A DNA stretch of 64,000 nt from Sphagnum magellanicum (GCA_021904315.1 CM038922.1:18017347-18081346), one strand, 5' to 3'. Shown: positions 1-12,609, counted from the stretch's first letter. Numbers and translations: made by a program. Notes: generated by a model from the letters alone, not told the origin.

Positions 1-344
1 CATGTTCCATTCAACAGCTATGTCTTTCCAGGCCTACCCAAGAAACTTGACCAAGTCTTCTAGTTCTTTCTAAATACCGTAGCCCAGGGTCAGTTTCCAC
101 ATTGACAAAACGAATAATAAATAATTTTTCAAAAATGAAATCATGCTTATAAATCTTTGAAATTATTATTAATTTTTCCATGATCTAGTATGATATTGTC
201 ATATGAGTAATGAATCATTTAGAGTGTAACCCATCATAATTATGATGATTTTCAACATGTCACCTTCATATTTTCACTAAAACTAGTGTGTACCCGTGAC
301 GGTCGGACACAATCCGCCCGTGCCTGCAAGCCCGCGTTGCTGCA

Positions 345-800
345 TTTGGCTCTGAGGACATTGGCTTTCAGGACCTCGGTATTTGGCTCTGAGGACCTGG
401 GTTTCAGGACCTCGATAAACGGACACTGGGTTTCACTCTCAGGACCTGGGTTTCAGGACCTCGATAAACGGGCACTGGGTTTCACTTTCAGGACCTGGGT
501 TTCAGGACCTCGAAAGCTCTCCATCCTACGGTCGTCTTATCTTTTTCCCGTCACTTTTCTCTGCGTCCACCGTCACTTTTCTCCGGCGTCCAGTTTTCCC
601 GTCACTTTTCCCTGCGTCCACCGTCACTTTTCTCTGCGTCCAGTGGTCACAGACGGACAGACGCACGCACGGACTAAAACCCGTCCGTCAGTCCGTCCGT
701 CCGTCCGGGCCGGTTCTGCCATAGAAAATGCTAGCCGGTGGTCAGTTATAGGCCGGGCCGGTTCTGCCGTAGAAAACGCAAGCAGAACGCCCAGTCACCC
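345..800. repeat. GC-rich island of successive 48-51 bp tandem duplications
   Basis: Three adjacent blocks of short tandem duplication stand out from the AT-rich flanks. Block one repeats the phrase TTTCAGGACCTCG at 366, 402, 451 and 500, the last three steps being 49 bp. Block two (about 548-650) repeats a CGTCACTTTTC/CTGCGTCC unit with a period near 51 bp. Block three repeats GGGCCGGTTCTGCC at 707 and 755 (48 bp). A GTCC tetranucleotide run lies at about 685-706. The TATA-like string TTATATATAAG follows at 827-837. An open frame runs through 286-897, but it only reflects the repeats and high GC, and I see no protein family in it. The arrangement could be the promoter or terminal region of a mobile element, which is inference. 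Confidence 0.7.
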
Positions 801-897
801 ACCCGACCGCCACGGACTTAGTGAATTTATATATAAGATTCGTTTCACTATTTTGAGGATTATATTTGATGACAAAACTGACCTTAGGGTAAGGTAG

Positions 898-3800
898 TAG
901 AAATGCAGTAAAAAAGTTTTGATAGAGTATTTTGCATAACTTTTTTGTTTGTTTGTTTTTGCTTACAAATTATTGTATACTTATCTACACTAACATTGAA
1001 AGCTGATGAATTCATTGCATAATGTCATGCTTATCACTCCATCCATTCTTGATGTAAGGATCCATCCATACATCCATCCATTCTTGATGTAGGGATCCAT
1101 CCATCCATCCACCCTACACCTTGTGAGCTACACTTGCTTAGAAGGTTATTATGAGTGTTGGGTAGTTATGGTTTATTAGAATCAGACAAATATCCTTCTA
1201 TAAATTGCTAGCTCCTTGCCAGTCATCCGATGAATTCTTTGAGGGTTTTTTTATAAAAAAAAAGCCAAAACCAAAGGTTTTATTGTTCTGAAAATTTGCA
1301 GAAAATTGAAACCAAATTTTGTTTATTCCCAAAAAAAATTCAAAAATTTGAAATTGGAGGTTTTTAAGTTTTTTTTTTTTTTTTTTCAATTTTTCAAAAA
1401 ACCAAGACCAAAGTTTCTTTTTTAAAATTAAGTAGCACCCAACACTAGTCATGACCTGCACTTGTTCTTATTGTGTTTTGTCGGAATTGACACAACAATT
1501 GCCTTCCTTCAAACTCATGTTAATATGGAAATTTGACATAGATATGCTCCACTTGCCATTTGTGAGTAGCAGATATGATTTTAGTATAGCAAAACTTTTT
1601 TAATTAAAAAGTTGTCTACCTTGATGTTTGTTTTGTACCTTCTATAGTGGTGACAAAAATAAAACCATATGAATTCTAGGCTAGTTGAGAGGAGCAATTT
1701 TGAAAAGATAAAAGAACACAAGTGCAGAAAGTATATCTTGTCAAAAGATGTAAGACAATAGTTTTGTTGGGTGTTGAGTGTTGTTCACTTAACTAACTTA
1801 AAGAATTTTCATAACCAAGGTATATGTATAAACTAGGGTTCAACATTAGTTTAAAGTATGTAGGTAGCCATTTGATGGTCATTAAACACCTTGTTTTTCT
1901 TCTTGCCTATGGATTTTCAATCCTATGGGTGATTTTAGTTGTTGACATGATAGGTGTCACCAAGGACTAACCTCTATTCATGAAGAAAGATTCAAAAAAA
2001 TATTGTTTTGTAACTTGGAATGTCATCTTCAAGCCTCCCCATTCTTCTCTTTCTTCTTGCACTCCCCTTTCAATGTTCTTAGAGCTCTCAAGATTGCTTT
2101 CAATTGGTATTTTGAGTAGGTAATTTTTGTTAATGCTCTCGTATTGGTGCTTGAACAATTATTGTTGTAAACATTTTGTGTCTCAATTCTATCGACTCTC
2201 TCATTCAACAATTGCAACGTTTTGCTTTTCAATTTGTATCTCAAATTGTGCTTTCAATGTTCTTTGTTAATGTTGGTGCTTTGAGTTTTTGGTTTTAGTT
2301 TCAATGTTTTCAATTGGTGTTGTTGGTGCTATTATATAGCTTCGGTGAATAACTCATTAAATGAAATTGTTTTGTGATTCCAATGTTGTTGATTATTCAT
2401 GCTTATATTATTTTCATTTGAAAAATTGTTACATTGTTTGTTCTTTTTTTCTTTTCTTTTTTTTCCAATCATTATTTTGATGTTACCACATCACGTGTAA
2501 TAATGTGTTTTGTCTTAAATTGTTCCTAGTGTCCGATTGTCAAATTATTCATTATATCATATTTTTTTACCATATTGAAACCACTTGAGGTCATTTTTTG
2601 ATGCACTTTTTTTGTCTTTTCTTACTAGGGTGGGAGCTATTGAACATTTATTTCAATATGAGATTTCAAATGTGAGATTGAAAAAATTAAAAAATTGATG
2701 GAATTGTTGATAACTTCACAATAGAAAAATTTGGTGTATGAAACAATTTTTAAAAAACTATAGCCATTTGGGTAAAAGTATGATTGGGTGGCACCATTAA
2801 AAATGTCACACCATCATTTTGCTAAATCACATTTATTTCAAAAATAATTTGTGATTTTATGACATTACATTGGATTAATTTGTTTATATTTTTAAAATAT
2901 ATTTTTACACATCTTGGATTTTCTAATGGCCCATGTTAATCAACATTTGGACATGCTTTAATATTCCTAAGCATATCCTATATCAAAACATTCAAAAAAT
3001 TCACAAATTTCAAAAATGAATGTAAAAATTATTTAGGAATCCTTAAAGATATAATGTATTTATATTTATTATTGGAACAGATGCCTATGACATATGTTTA
3101 ATAAAATTATCCAATAAAAGAAATTGGATTATAATTGAATATTAAGAAAAATATTCATCCCAAGACCATGTGAATAACAAAATGCAATTTTTAAAAAAAA
3201 ATTCAACTTTGATTATTATGTGTAAGGCCTATTAAATGATATACATTTATAATGGATTTTGATGAAAAAATTAACCCCTCAATACTATGATGTCAATCAA
3301 AGATTATGGTATTCTTGGAATAACTCATGTATTTTCATGAACATAATTTCTTGAACCTTCTAATTTTACATTTTATTTTGCAAATGATTGAAACCCTTGG
3401 TTACATAGATGCAACAATAGGTAAAAATGCAAAGTCGAAATAATTTTAAATGTTTTTATTAACAAATTCGTAACCATTCTTGAAAATTTTCCTTAAGTGG
3501 TTCCTAAAGAATTACCTCATCATATGTACTCCCATCTTGCATTAATATGGGTTATTTTAAAAATATGAATTGTTGATGAGGATTGAAGTTAGTGGTTAAA
3601 TCAAAGTTTGAAATAATACATATTGCTCAACTTTCATAATGACACAATGATGGTTGACCATGAAGTGTTCATATTGATGAAAATGTGGGGCAATGGTAAA
3701 ATGCAAGACAATGGCAGAGCAATCAAACACTAAATGGTGGCAAATATTGTTTATGTTGATAACAAAATGGAAGGGGTTGGTAGAATTTGAGTCTATTGGA

Positions 3801-6800
3801 GTTATATGTAAAATCACTTAGTCTTTGACCCTTGATTTCACCCATTATCCCTCATTCATCTCCAAATGATGGGTATACATTAAGTGGACAAAATTTGGGG
3901 AAAAAATGAATATTGGGGGTGATATTCCCATAAATTGAAAGTTGCAACCAAAAAAATGTGTAATATGACACAATCATTAAATGGTAGTCAAGGTGCAATG
4001 TAAGTGTTATACACTATGATGAACAATAAATTAAAAACTAAGAATAAAATTAATTTTAACACCAAAATTGGTGGTAAGATGAAAATCAAGCTCGATTTTA
4101 TGCATGTGTATTTGTTTTGTTTCATTTTTGACCTTAGTCCCAATTTTGGCCAAATTAAGGGTTTTGGTGTGATTATCATGGTTTTATGAATAACTTTATT
4201 GTTGATAAACTATTAGTTCAACTTTGGAAACAATATTTTATCAATAATATTGAACACCAAAATTGTCTAGTTCAAGTACAAATTGAGGTTAAAAACATCC
4301 CTCAAACATTCATGGGTCACAACCTTCATGAGGAGACCCAACTTCCAAAGTGGAATGCATGTTATAACTAATTAGGGTCTTGAAAATGTTTTTTTACTTT
4401 TAAACATGCCACTTTATGTGGGTTACTATTTTATTTTTCAACTTTGTGATGTAACATTCAATGGGGATCATCCAAAAACAATTAAGCCAAATTTGAAAGT
4501 TAAAACATTTAAACATTGTTCTATATTTTTGGCTACCTATTGGAACCTAATCCAAAAGTCTATTAATATATATTTTTAAAAGGAGATCAATGGCCCCAAT
4601 TTAACTTTTTTTCATTTTTGAAAAAAAATCACTAATTGATAAGCTTCCCACCCAAAATTGAAGAACAATGGTGTAGTGAATTTTTCACTTCCCTTGAATT
4701 TCACTTTAATTTTCACTTGCTCACTAAATTATGGATTTATTATGGACTTTTTTTTTGTCCTTTACAAAACTTTGTGCTTGCACTTATTCCATAAAAGACA
4801 TCGTAACCAAAAGGGAAGGAATATGGTCATTCTTCTCATCACATTGAAACAAATATTCAGTTTTTTGTAAACGCATAAGAATAGTTTATCTTATTTGATG
4901 GATAACAATCCATGTTAGACACCATTCATTGCACTTCATGAGGATACACAATACCAATAATCATTAAAGTTCAACTTCATTCATGTTGACATGTTCAACT
5001 AAACTCATTCCAACAAGTGATCTTGAAATATGGCCTAAGGTCAACATTTTTAATGTTCATTAAACCTTTATTAATCTCCTAAATACACTCCAATGCAATA
5101 CATATGATCACTCACTAAACCCCATAGTTTCCACCCAAATGGTAAAGTTTCTTCCATCACCATGTGCTTCCATGCAACTTCCTATCATCCAAAAGTCACT
5201 AGGTTATTAATCATCCAAAGCAAGGTCATCTTTCATCGATGCATTTTTTCAATAGGTCTAAATCTAATTTCCCACTAGGGAATTTACAATTCAAATTTAA
5301 AGATTACTTGCCCCAAGGATATCGAAAAATAAAATATATTGTTCCCTTTTACCATTTCAAGAACCAATTAGAATATTAACTCTCTGATATTCCCAACATA
5401 ATGTTTCGTTCCCCACAACCCTATATATGCCCAAACTATAAAACTTAGGTCCCTCACATTGTCATCATTATTTGGCATTGATCCTTAATATTTTTGATGA
5501 TTAACACATTTTAGTCTTGAACTTAATTATTGTTAATGCACGATAGAATCACAATCCAAATAGTTTCATTGTACTTGAAAACCAATCTTACATCAATAAA
5601 TTACACATACGATACTAGTATTTTGTTTGCATTTATTTTTAGTAAAAAGGCACCTTCTCTCACTTGTGTGTTCTTTGTCAATTATTTGCACCTTTACTTA
5701 TTTTTTCCATCACACATTTTTGACCATATATTGTTCCATCAATCTCCATAATAGATTCCACATCCACGAATCACCCCAAGCATCCAAGAACAACAAAAAC
5801 CATACACATAGAAAAATAACACACACAATATACACCACTTGAAACACTCCTCATTCATAATTGCCATCACCATCTTGGGTATGCAAACAACTCCCAAATA
5901 TTCCACTTTTTTTTTCACCTTAAAATAGAAAATTATAGTTGAAAACGTTAGAGCCAAATCTATTCACATTGTTTGGTTTCAATGTAGGTTATTATTTTGA
6001 AGCCTTGCTTTCACACCTCCAACAATTTGTTTGTCACATAACTTTTCATCACATATATTTTCATCATTCATAAAGGTTTGTTAGAAGTTCAAAGCTAAGG
6101 TTGTGACAATGTTCAACATACTAAAACCTTCATTGTTGTTATGGTGGAGATTGTAATTTCAATTGGTTGCAATTAATCATCAAATCAAAAGCAAATATGC
6201 ACACCAATTTGGATTGTGTTGAAGGAGGGCAATGCGAGTCTAAAAGTATATTGTTTCATTCAATGTTGCACCATAATATTTTACTACCAATCAAAATATA
6301 CTTTGGGCCACACCTTTTGTAATATGCTATTATTTATGTTTTGAAATATTAGTGGTCCCAAAGCAAAATTGATTATTTAAAGAATATTTATTCTTATTTT
6401 ATGAATTACAACTAAGGTCTTTATTTTTTTTTCAAATTCCTCAAGTAACTCTACTAGTGATGATCCCCAACATTAATTAACATTAGATGGAAATTATCAT
6501 TGATGGGTGTAACATCTTTAATGTGACCACCTCGGATGTGGCTAGTTTAATTATTTTTATTTCAAAAAAGTGAAAAAATCCCTTAAAACCTCAAAAATTT
6601 CAAATTGTGGGAAAAATCCCACCAAGTTGTAAAAAATTGTTTCCAATTTCAATGAATTACCATGAATAATAAAAATAAATTTGCTTAATATTGGACATCT
6701 TGTTGTTTGCATGTGACTTAATATACAAGTGAATGAATGAATTAAGATCTATTTTAGTCGAAGCCAACATTTCTTTGTAAGATTGTATTTCCAATGCATT

Positions 6801-8000
6801 TTTAAGTTTTAAGAATAATCAAAAACCTATGTTGCATTAAAGTCATGACATTTTTTTTAGTTTCCAATTTATGTTCAAATTCGTATAATTTTCTTGATTA
6901 ATGGTTTTTGTTTTTTTTTTGGTTATGATTAACATTATGGCTTATGATGATAAAAGTACCAATCATGCACGGCAAAATATTCATCATTTTATACATTGAT
7001 TTTCAATATCCACTAACTTGTATACACTTGGACAAAGAAAAAATTTAATTGCCATTAGGGTTTTTTTTGGCTTTTGTGAGGTAGGTGGATTGGCATTTAC
7101 AAGAAGGCCTAGCCAAATTTGGTTGTAAGTTGGAACAAGAATTCAAAATTATGAGGGATCCACTTATGTTTTGGTGAGAAGTTAGATGACAACAATATGT
7201 AAATATGGTGAATTTATAGGTTTTTGCATTGAAATATGGTGAAATTGATGGATTTTTTCTAAATAAATTGTTTGGAGCTGTTGCAACCTTTCTTTTTGGT
7301 GACCAAGTAATGAGTTTTCACCCAAAAAATAATCATTAACTACCACATGATAATTAAACTACACATTGTTATATGTGTAATCACAATATCAAGTTGAAAT
7401 GAGGTATTCTTAAAAAATGATTAACATTGATATTGGACATGAATTAAACACATATTAATTTTTTTTGTAAAGTCATTCAAACATAGGGCTAAAACCTTGT
7501 GTTCAAATGAAACATTAATCATACCCTTAAACTTGGTGTGAAAGTTTTACATGGTGTCCTAATGAGGAAATTGAAATATTCAGCATGAAAAAATTTGCAT
7601 GCCAAGTTTTTTTACCCATATTCCATTGTGCATGAAGTTTTCTTCGCAAGTCTTATGTGAAGTTTCTTTTCTTTTATGAACACATGCATTTGTGGGAAGA
7701 AACAATGAGGCAAGGAAGGTTTATGCTATTTTTTGGTATGGCATTCAAGGAGAGCATGAACTTCTAGAGCTTTTGTAGCTAAATCACAAGAGAGAAATGT
7801 TGTAGTTTAAAGGACACACAAAACACAAATAAAGGAGCTCAAAAACCTATCATTTTCTTACATGACCTTTATATTATCTTCTTCCCCTTCTTCTTGGTTC
7901 TATTTTGGTTTTAAAGATCATCATAAAAAAAAATGATGTTTAGTTTAAATTTTTTTCCTCTTGGTGGTGATGGTCCTATTATTTGTGGTTTTGATCTAAT
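898..8000. other. Gene-free AT-rich intergenic DNA
   Basis: About 7 kb of very AT-rich sequence. All open frames are short, low in complexity and without a recognisable domain, so I call no gene here. Small local features are CATC/CCATC repeats near 1040-1110 and long A or T runs. A GGCTACCTATTGGAAC string near 4535 recurs at other repeat copies in the window (see 10330). The tract is best read as old, decayed repeat DNA. Confidence 0.6.
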
Positions 8001-8580
8001 TGAAAAAACCCCCAAAACCCCTTAAAAATTCAAAAAAATCTAGAGTCTTTAAAATTTTAAAGTTTTTGGAGGTCCAAAGGCTTTGAAATCATTGAAATGT
8101 AATTTGATGCACTTGATGTCTAAACTTTAAAACTTAGACATCAAAATGCCTAAAATTTTACCCTAAAAAATAAACCTTAAAATTTCAAATCCTAAAAATT
8201 AAAAAAAAAACCTTAAACCTTGAAAAAAATCAAATATAAACCCTAAATTTTAAACCATAAATTTTTTAATAAAAAACCCTAAAACTTAAACTTGAAATTC
8301 CAATCTTTAAACCTCTAAAATTAAACCTTAAAATTAAAACATGAAAAAACAAAAGACAAACCTTACAACCAAAAACTCAAAACCTTGAACCCATAACCTA
8401 TAGCCATATAGGCCATAATTTATAGCTATGTAGCCATACAACCCATAATTCATAACAATATAATGATATAGCCCATAGCCATTTAACCATATAGCCCATA
8501 GCCCGTAATCATATAGCTTATAACCATACCCCATAACCTATAACCTTCATAGCCCTTAGCTTATAACCTTTATAGCCTCG
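8001..8580. repeat. Degenerate telomere-like and related heptamer array
   Basis: From about 8140 to 8340 the sequence is a run of imperfect variants of the plant telomere unit CCCTAAA, such as AAACCCTAAA near 8236 and 8274, CCTTAAA and CCTAAAA. From about 8380 to 8580 it becomes a run of related units, ATAGCCC, ATAACCC, CATAGCC and CCTATAACC. This second part opens a frame on the minus strand with a monotonous Tyr/Gly/Leu peptide, which is a repeat artefact. Interstitial telomere-like repeats are known from large plant genomes. Here the units are too diverged to be a recent telomere insertion. Confidence 0.65.
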
Positions 8581-8859
8581 TAATTATGCCTTTTTCAACA
8601 CCTATATAGTTCCCATAACATAGATTACATGTGGGCACCTCATGGTTAAACAAAAAATGTTGTTGAAACCAAGTTTGGGGATCCCATGTTGGGTTTTGTG
8701 AAATTGGTCCTTTATGTGGGGGCTTAATGAATAACAAGCAACATGTAGGTGAGAGTGGGGCCCAATAGGGCATTACTTTAAGGAAAACTCTAATTAATTT
8801 TATTTTTCAACACCGTAGTCATGGATGATGGAATTGATGAACATATTTTCAATACCTTG

Positions 8860-9640
8860 TCCATCAATTTTTTTTCTCATTTTTTTCAATTGGATTTGAA
8901 TTCAATTAAATGTATTTGAGAATTCAATTGAATTGAATTCAAGTCAAATTGAATTTAGAATGAATTAAGTTGAATTTGAATTTCATTATATTAAATTTAA
9001 GAATTTGAATTCAATTCAAGTTTCATGCAATGTCATTCAATATTTTTATTTAGATGAAAATTAATTTTTACATAATCAATTAATTTTTTTCATCATTTTG
9101 ATGCTATTAATATTACATAGCCCCATAGAGTTCTAGTACAATGTAATTATATAAATATATTCAGGTTCACATTTTTCATGTCCTAATATGATGGTAATTT
9201 TAAAAACTCCTTATTTTGAGGCCATCTTTTTCACATATTTGCACATTTTCTAATTTGGGCTGTGCATTACTATGCATTACCAATGATGATGAATTGATGA
9301 AAAAGATGAGTTGATTTTGTAAAAATTAAGTTCTATTTGAATAATTTAATATTGAATGAATTTGCATTATGCAACTTGAATTGAATGCAACTCAATTGAA
9401 TTTGAACCTAAATTGAATTCAAATATGTTGAATGAAATGATATTCAATTGAATTTATATTCATAAATTGAAGTGAATTGAACTAAACAAAATATTTTTCT
9501 TTTTTTGATTCAACATGGGCAATGTTTTCATTGGAATTTTAATTGAATTAAATTAAAATTGGTTGAATTTGATTAAATTTTTCCTCATAATTTTGTTGAA
9601 TTGAATTCAACCAAACTATGAAAATTCAATTATGAGAAGA
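8860..9640. repeat. AATTGAATTC-rich degenerate repeat
   Basis: Three clusters (about 8880-9020, 9330-9480 and 9530-9640) are built from overlapping variants of AATTGAATTC and TTGAATTTGAATT, interrupted by ordinary AT-rich sequence. Because AATT and GAATTC are palindromic, the tract reads much the same on both strands. There is no coding potential. It looks like a decayed satellite or a simple-sequence expansion. Confidence 0.55.
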
Positions 9641-10329
9641 CGCATGTTAATTTGTCTTTTCATATCCATGTATGTGGGTTGAAATGAGTGAGATAGTTAA
9701 GTAGTTATGGAATAATATTTTGATAATTGTCACATTGAGATGATGAAAGAAGTGAATTACTTAGGTACTTATGAAATGTTTTCATAATTGTCAAGTGGAC
9801 AATTTGACGCCATCTTTTCATATATTTGCACATTTTTTCATTTAATGGATTCAAAGTCAATTCAACAATGTGAAACCATCTTGTTTAATAAGACTTTTCA
9901 AAATCTTACACCCATAATCACACCATTGCCCCCACATACATATCTATTCAAATTTCATGTTAGCCATTTCACATTTTCAACCAAAAACCTCAATGTTGAT
10001 AATATGAATCCAACACTTAAAAAATGAAATGTAGTCCACATGAAGTTTCAAACAAAACATTGCACGATAGCAATTCATTCTCAAATATGGCAAGTTTCCC
10101 TAAGATGAATAACTATATTGTTTGGGTCATGTGAGGGAGTTGAAGTTTGGACAATAGTCTTTAACAACATTTCACAATGCATTTAAATTCCTTTTGGAAG
10201 TTCGATTTTTCACATAGATACATTCAATTTGGTGATGTAGCCAAACTAGACAATCATCCACATGAAGATTTAGCCAAATTTGAATATATATTAGATATGA
10301 AAATAGAGAAAAAATTAAGAATGATTTTG

Positions 10330-10602
10330 TATTTTGGCTACCTACTAGAACATGTTGTAGAAATTTGGCGATTTCTTTAAAATATTTTCAAAATCTAGCG
10401 AACTATGGTCATCATTTTCACAAAAATGTTTTGAATGTTTCAAAATCATATCTTGATAATAGGTAGCCAACAATACAAAAGGATGTGTAGATTTTTAATT
10501 TCCATAATTCATGTATAGCCCACATTTGGCTAAAACCTTTTTAATGGATGATCACCACCTCAGCTACATCACAAAATCGTTGAAAAAAGAAAACACTTGG
10601 CT
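10330..10602. repeat. Dispersed repeat family, copy A
   Basis: The segment starts near TTTTGGCTACCTACTAGAAC, contains TAGGTAGCCAA at about 10460, and ends with TTGGCTAAA, GGATGATCACCACC and GCTACATCACAAAATC at 10527-10576. Related ends occur at 11639-11715 and 58668-58743. The GGCTACCTAYTGGAAC part also occurs near 4535, and a weaker form near 31435. No coding frame is present. It is probably a non-autonomous element of unknown class. Confidence 0.6.
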
Positions 10603-10861
10603 CCTAGCTCACCCGCCGTGCCAAGCTCAACCACATAGACTCATTAGGAGCCCCGGGATTAGCCAAGCCCGACCCACTTTGACACTTTAGATGAGGATTT
10701 AAGGTCCATGGTCCAATGAAAAAAGCAATCCTATTGGATGAGAGCCATAGATTGGACCCATGATCTTTAGATGAGGGTCCAACACCCAAAAGTGATGAAT
10801 CGAGGCTAAATTTACATGGCATCATTTTGGAGCAAAAATCAATTGGATTGAACTAGTGTTG

Positions 10862-10945
10862 TGTGATGTTTTATTTATTTATTTAATTTTAATTTTAATT
10901 TTAATTTTAAATTTTAAATAAATTTTATTTAATTTTAATTTTAAA
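10862..10945. repeat. TTTAATTTTAATT simple repeat
   Basis: A short low-complexity tract made of TTTA/ATTTTA and TTTTAATT units with one central inversion (TTTTAAATTTTAAATAAA). Nothing else is visible here. Confidence 0.6.
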
Positions 10946-11207
10946 GAGAATCTTCAAAAAAAAATTGGAGGTTTTTCAAGCGTGGGTTAAATTTTTTAAT
11001 ATCAAATTAGAGTCAAGGTCTATATAACTATGGAGTTTAACAACTAATAAAAAATTAATATTTAACTATGAAGTTGAGCTTACTTGTCAAGTTTAGAAAA
11101 ACAAGGGGTGTGTCACATTGTGGCCTTGCTATTTACATTAAAAGGGGTATCTTAAGGCAAAGGAAGAATTATGGAAACTCAAATATTTTGCCATGCAAAA
11201 ATATAAT

Positions 11208-11407
11208 CTTCAAAAAAATCCTCTTAAATAAACCAAAATCCTTCAAGATATTATTATAACTCTATTATAACTAATCTCGAGTTTCAACACAAGCCAAAAT
11301 ATCGATCTTTCAAAAATCCTCATATAAAAATAGAGCTATTATTATTACCTAGGGGCCAAAATCCCTCAAGCTACTACTATACTCTATAATGAATCTAAAC
11401 ACAATAT
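11208..11407. repeat. Dispersed repeat, inverted relative to 28239-28423
   Basis: These 200 bases match the reverse complement of 28239-28423 over nearly their whole length. The two copies differ by point changes and a few small indels, such as an extra ATT triplet. Shared blocks include AAACCAAAATCCTTCAAGAT, AGTTTCAACACAAGC, TCTTTCAAAAATCCTC, ACCTAGGGG and ATGAATCTAAACACAATAT. There is no open frame, so this is a dispersed non-coding repeat family. Confidence 0.8.
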
Positions 11408-11638
11408 CCTTACCTGCCAATTCAACTTGAAAAAAATCTGATTTTGACCTATACAATGGATTTTTCATGAAAAAAAAAGAAAAAATGGTAAAAAAATTGC
11501 CAAATTTATATAAAATTTATTTAATTTTAATTAAAAATAATAATGATAAGTTCCGGCAGATTAGCTCAGAATACAAAGGGATCCTGCTTTTATAAAATTT
11601 TTTTTAAAAAAGAAAAAAAAAACATTTCTTATGTGAAA

Positions 11639-11715
11639 CATGGCCAAATTTGGCTAAATGATTTTGTGGATGATCACCACTTTTGGCTACATTAAAAAAA
11701 TTCCTTCCACAAAAA
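11639..11715. repeat. Dispersed repeat family, copy B
   Basis: This segment carries the same terminal phrases as copy A: CAAATTTGGCTAAA, TGGATGATCACCAC and TTGGCTACAT, but it has lost the CACAAAATC end. It lies in the same AT-rich cluster as copy A, about 1.1 kb downstream and in the same orientation. Confidence 0.55.
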
Positions 11716-11799
11716 GAAGAACGCCCACTCTCTAATACATCACAGTCTTTTCTTTTGGAAAATTTCTTTTAGAGGTCACTTATAAATGAAAACAAACGT

Positions 11800-12118
11800 C
11801 CAAATCATTTTAAAGAGTTGGAGCGGGCAGAATGAGGTCTGCCCGAATACGAGCGACCATTGGACGCAGAGGATTACAGTGGTGCGGGTTCATTTCAAAG
11901 TGTTGGAGATTGCAGGACGGGATGTCCCCAATGCGAGCGACCATTGGTCGCAGTGGATTACACTAGTGCCGATCATTTCAAAGATTGACACAGGGCACGG
12001 CGGGCTACCGGAGGCGAGCGACCATTGGACGCAGAGGATTAAGGTTGTGTGGATCATTTCAAAGAGTGGGAAAGGGCAGGACGGGCTGCCCGAATTCGGG
12101 CGACCATTGGACGCGGAG
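11800..12118. repeat. 82-84 bp minisatellite, about four copies
   Basis: Four tandem units are anchored by GCGACCATTGG at 11853, 11937, 12018 and 12100, with steps of 84, 81 and 82 bp. Each unit carries TCATTTCAAAG in its first part. The units are GC-rich compared with the upstream DNA, and in one plus-strand frame they stay open for 143 codons (11786-12217) with a repeated S/T-D-H-W-T/S-Q motif. The array ends about 500 bp before the start codon of the SPARK gene, so it may lie in that gene's promoter or 5' leader. I do not think it is translated as a separate protein. Confidence 0.75.
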
Positions 12119-12609
12119 GCTGTGCGGTTGTTGGAGACGGTGATTGCGTTGCGTTGCGTCGTCGTCGTTGCCGCTGTCGTCGCTTCTGCCATCCCGCTTC
12201 CTCGTCCTCCTCACTAGGGTACGTGCGTCGCGGTGCGCCTAGCTCGAGCTACTCACGGCGAGCACTGATCAGCATTGATCAGTGTTGTACTCGCTTGTTA
12301 GTATTGATGGATGATAGTAACGTGCGTTGAGTTTTGCTGTTGTGTTCTTGTCGTCGTCGTCTTGCTTAGTCCGGAAATGAGGTGGTGAGAGTGCAAGTAG
12401 CTGCTGGGAGGAGTGTGGCGCTCGCGTGCGTTGGGAAACGTCGACATGAGGAGGCGGCATTGTGGGGATGGTAACAGCAGCAGTAGCAGCAGCAAAGTTC
12501 TGGTGTCTTCTTCGTGCGGGTTTTTTCTGCATGCCGGATCTTGCAGTTTAGCGGCGTCGGGGTCGTGACTGGCATTTTTTTTGGTGGAAGGCGGGGTGGT
12601 CCAAGCGGC

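Noticed and set aside
286..897. 203-codon open frame at the left end
   Set aside because: It runs through tandem duplications in a GC-rich block; the peptide repeats with the DNA and shows no domain.
8334..8534. Tyr/Gly-rich 66-codon minus-strand frame
   Set aside because: It is the translation of the CATAGCC-type heptamer repeat, not a gene.
10604..10825. 73-codon minus-strand frame in a locally GC-richer patch
   Set aside because: No domain, no splice context and repeat-like surroundings.
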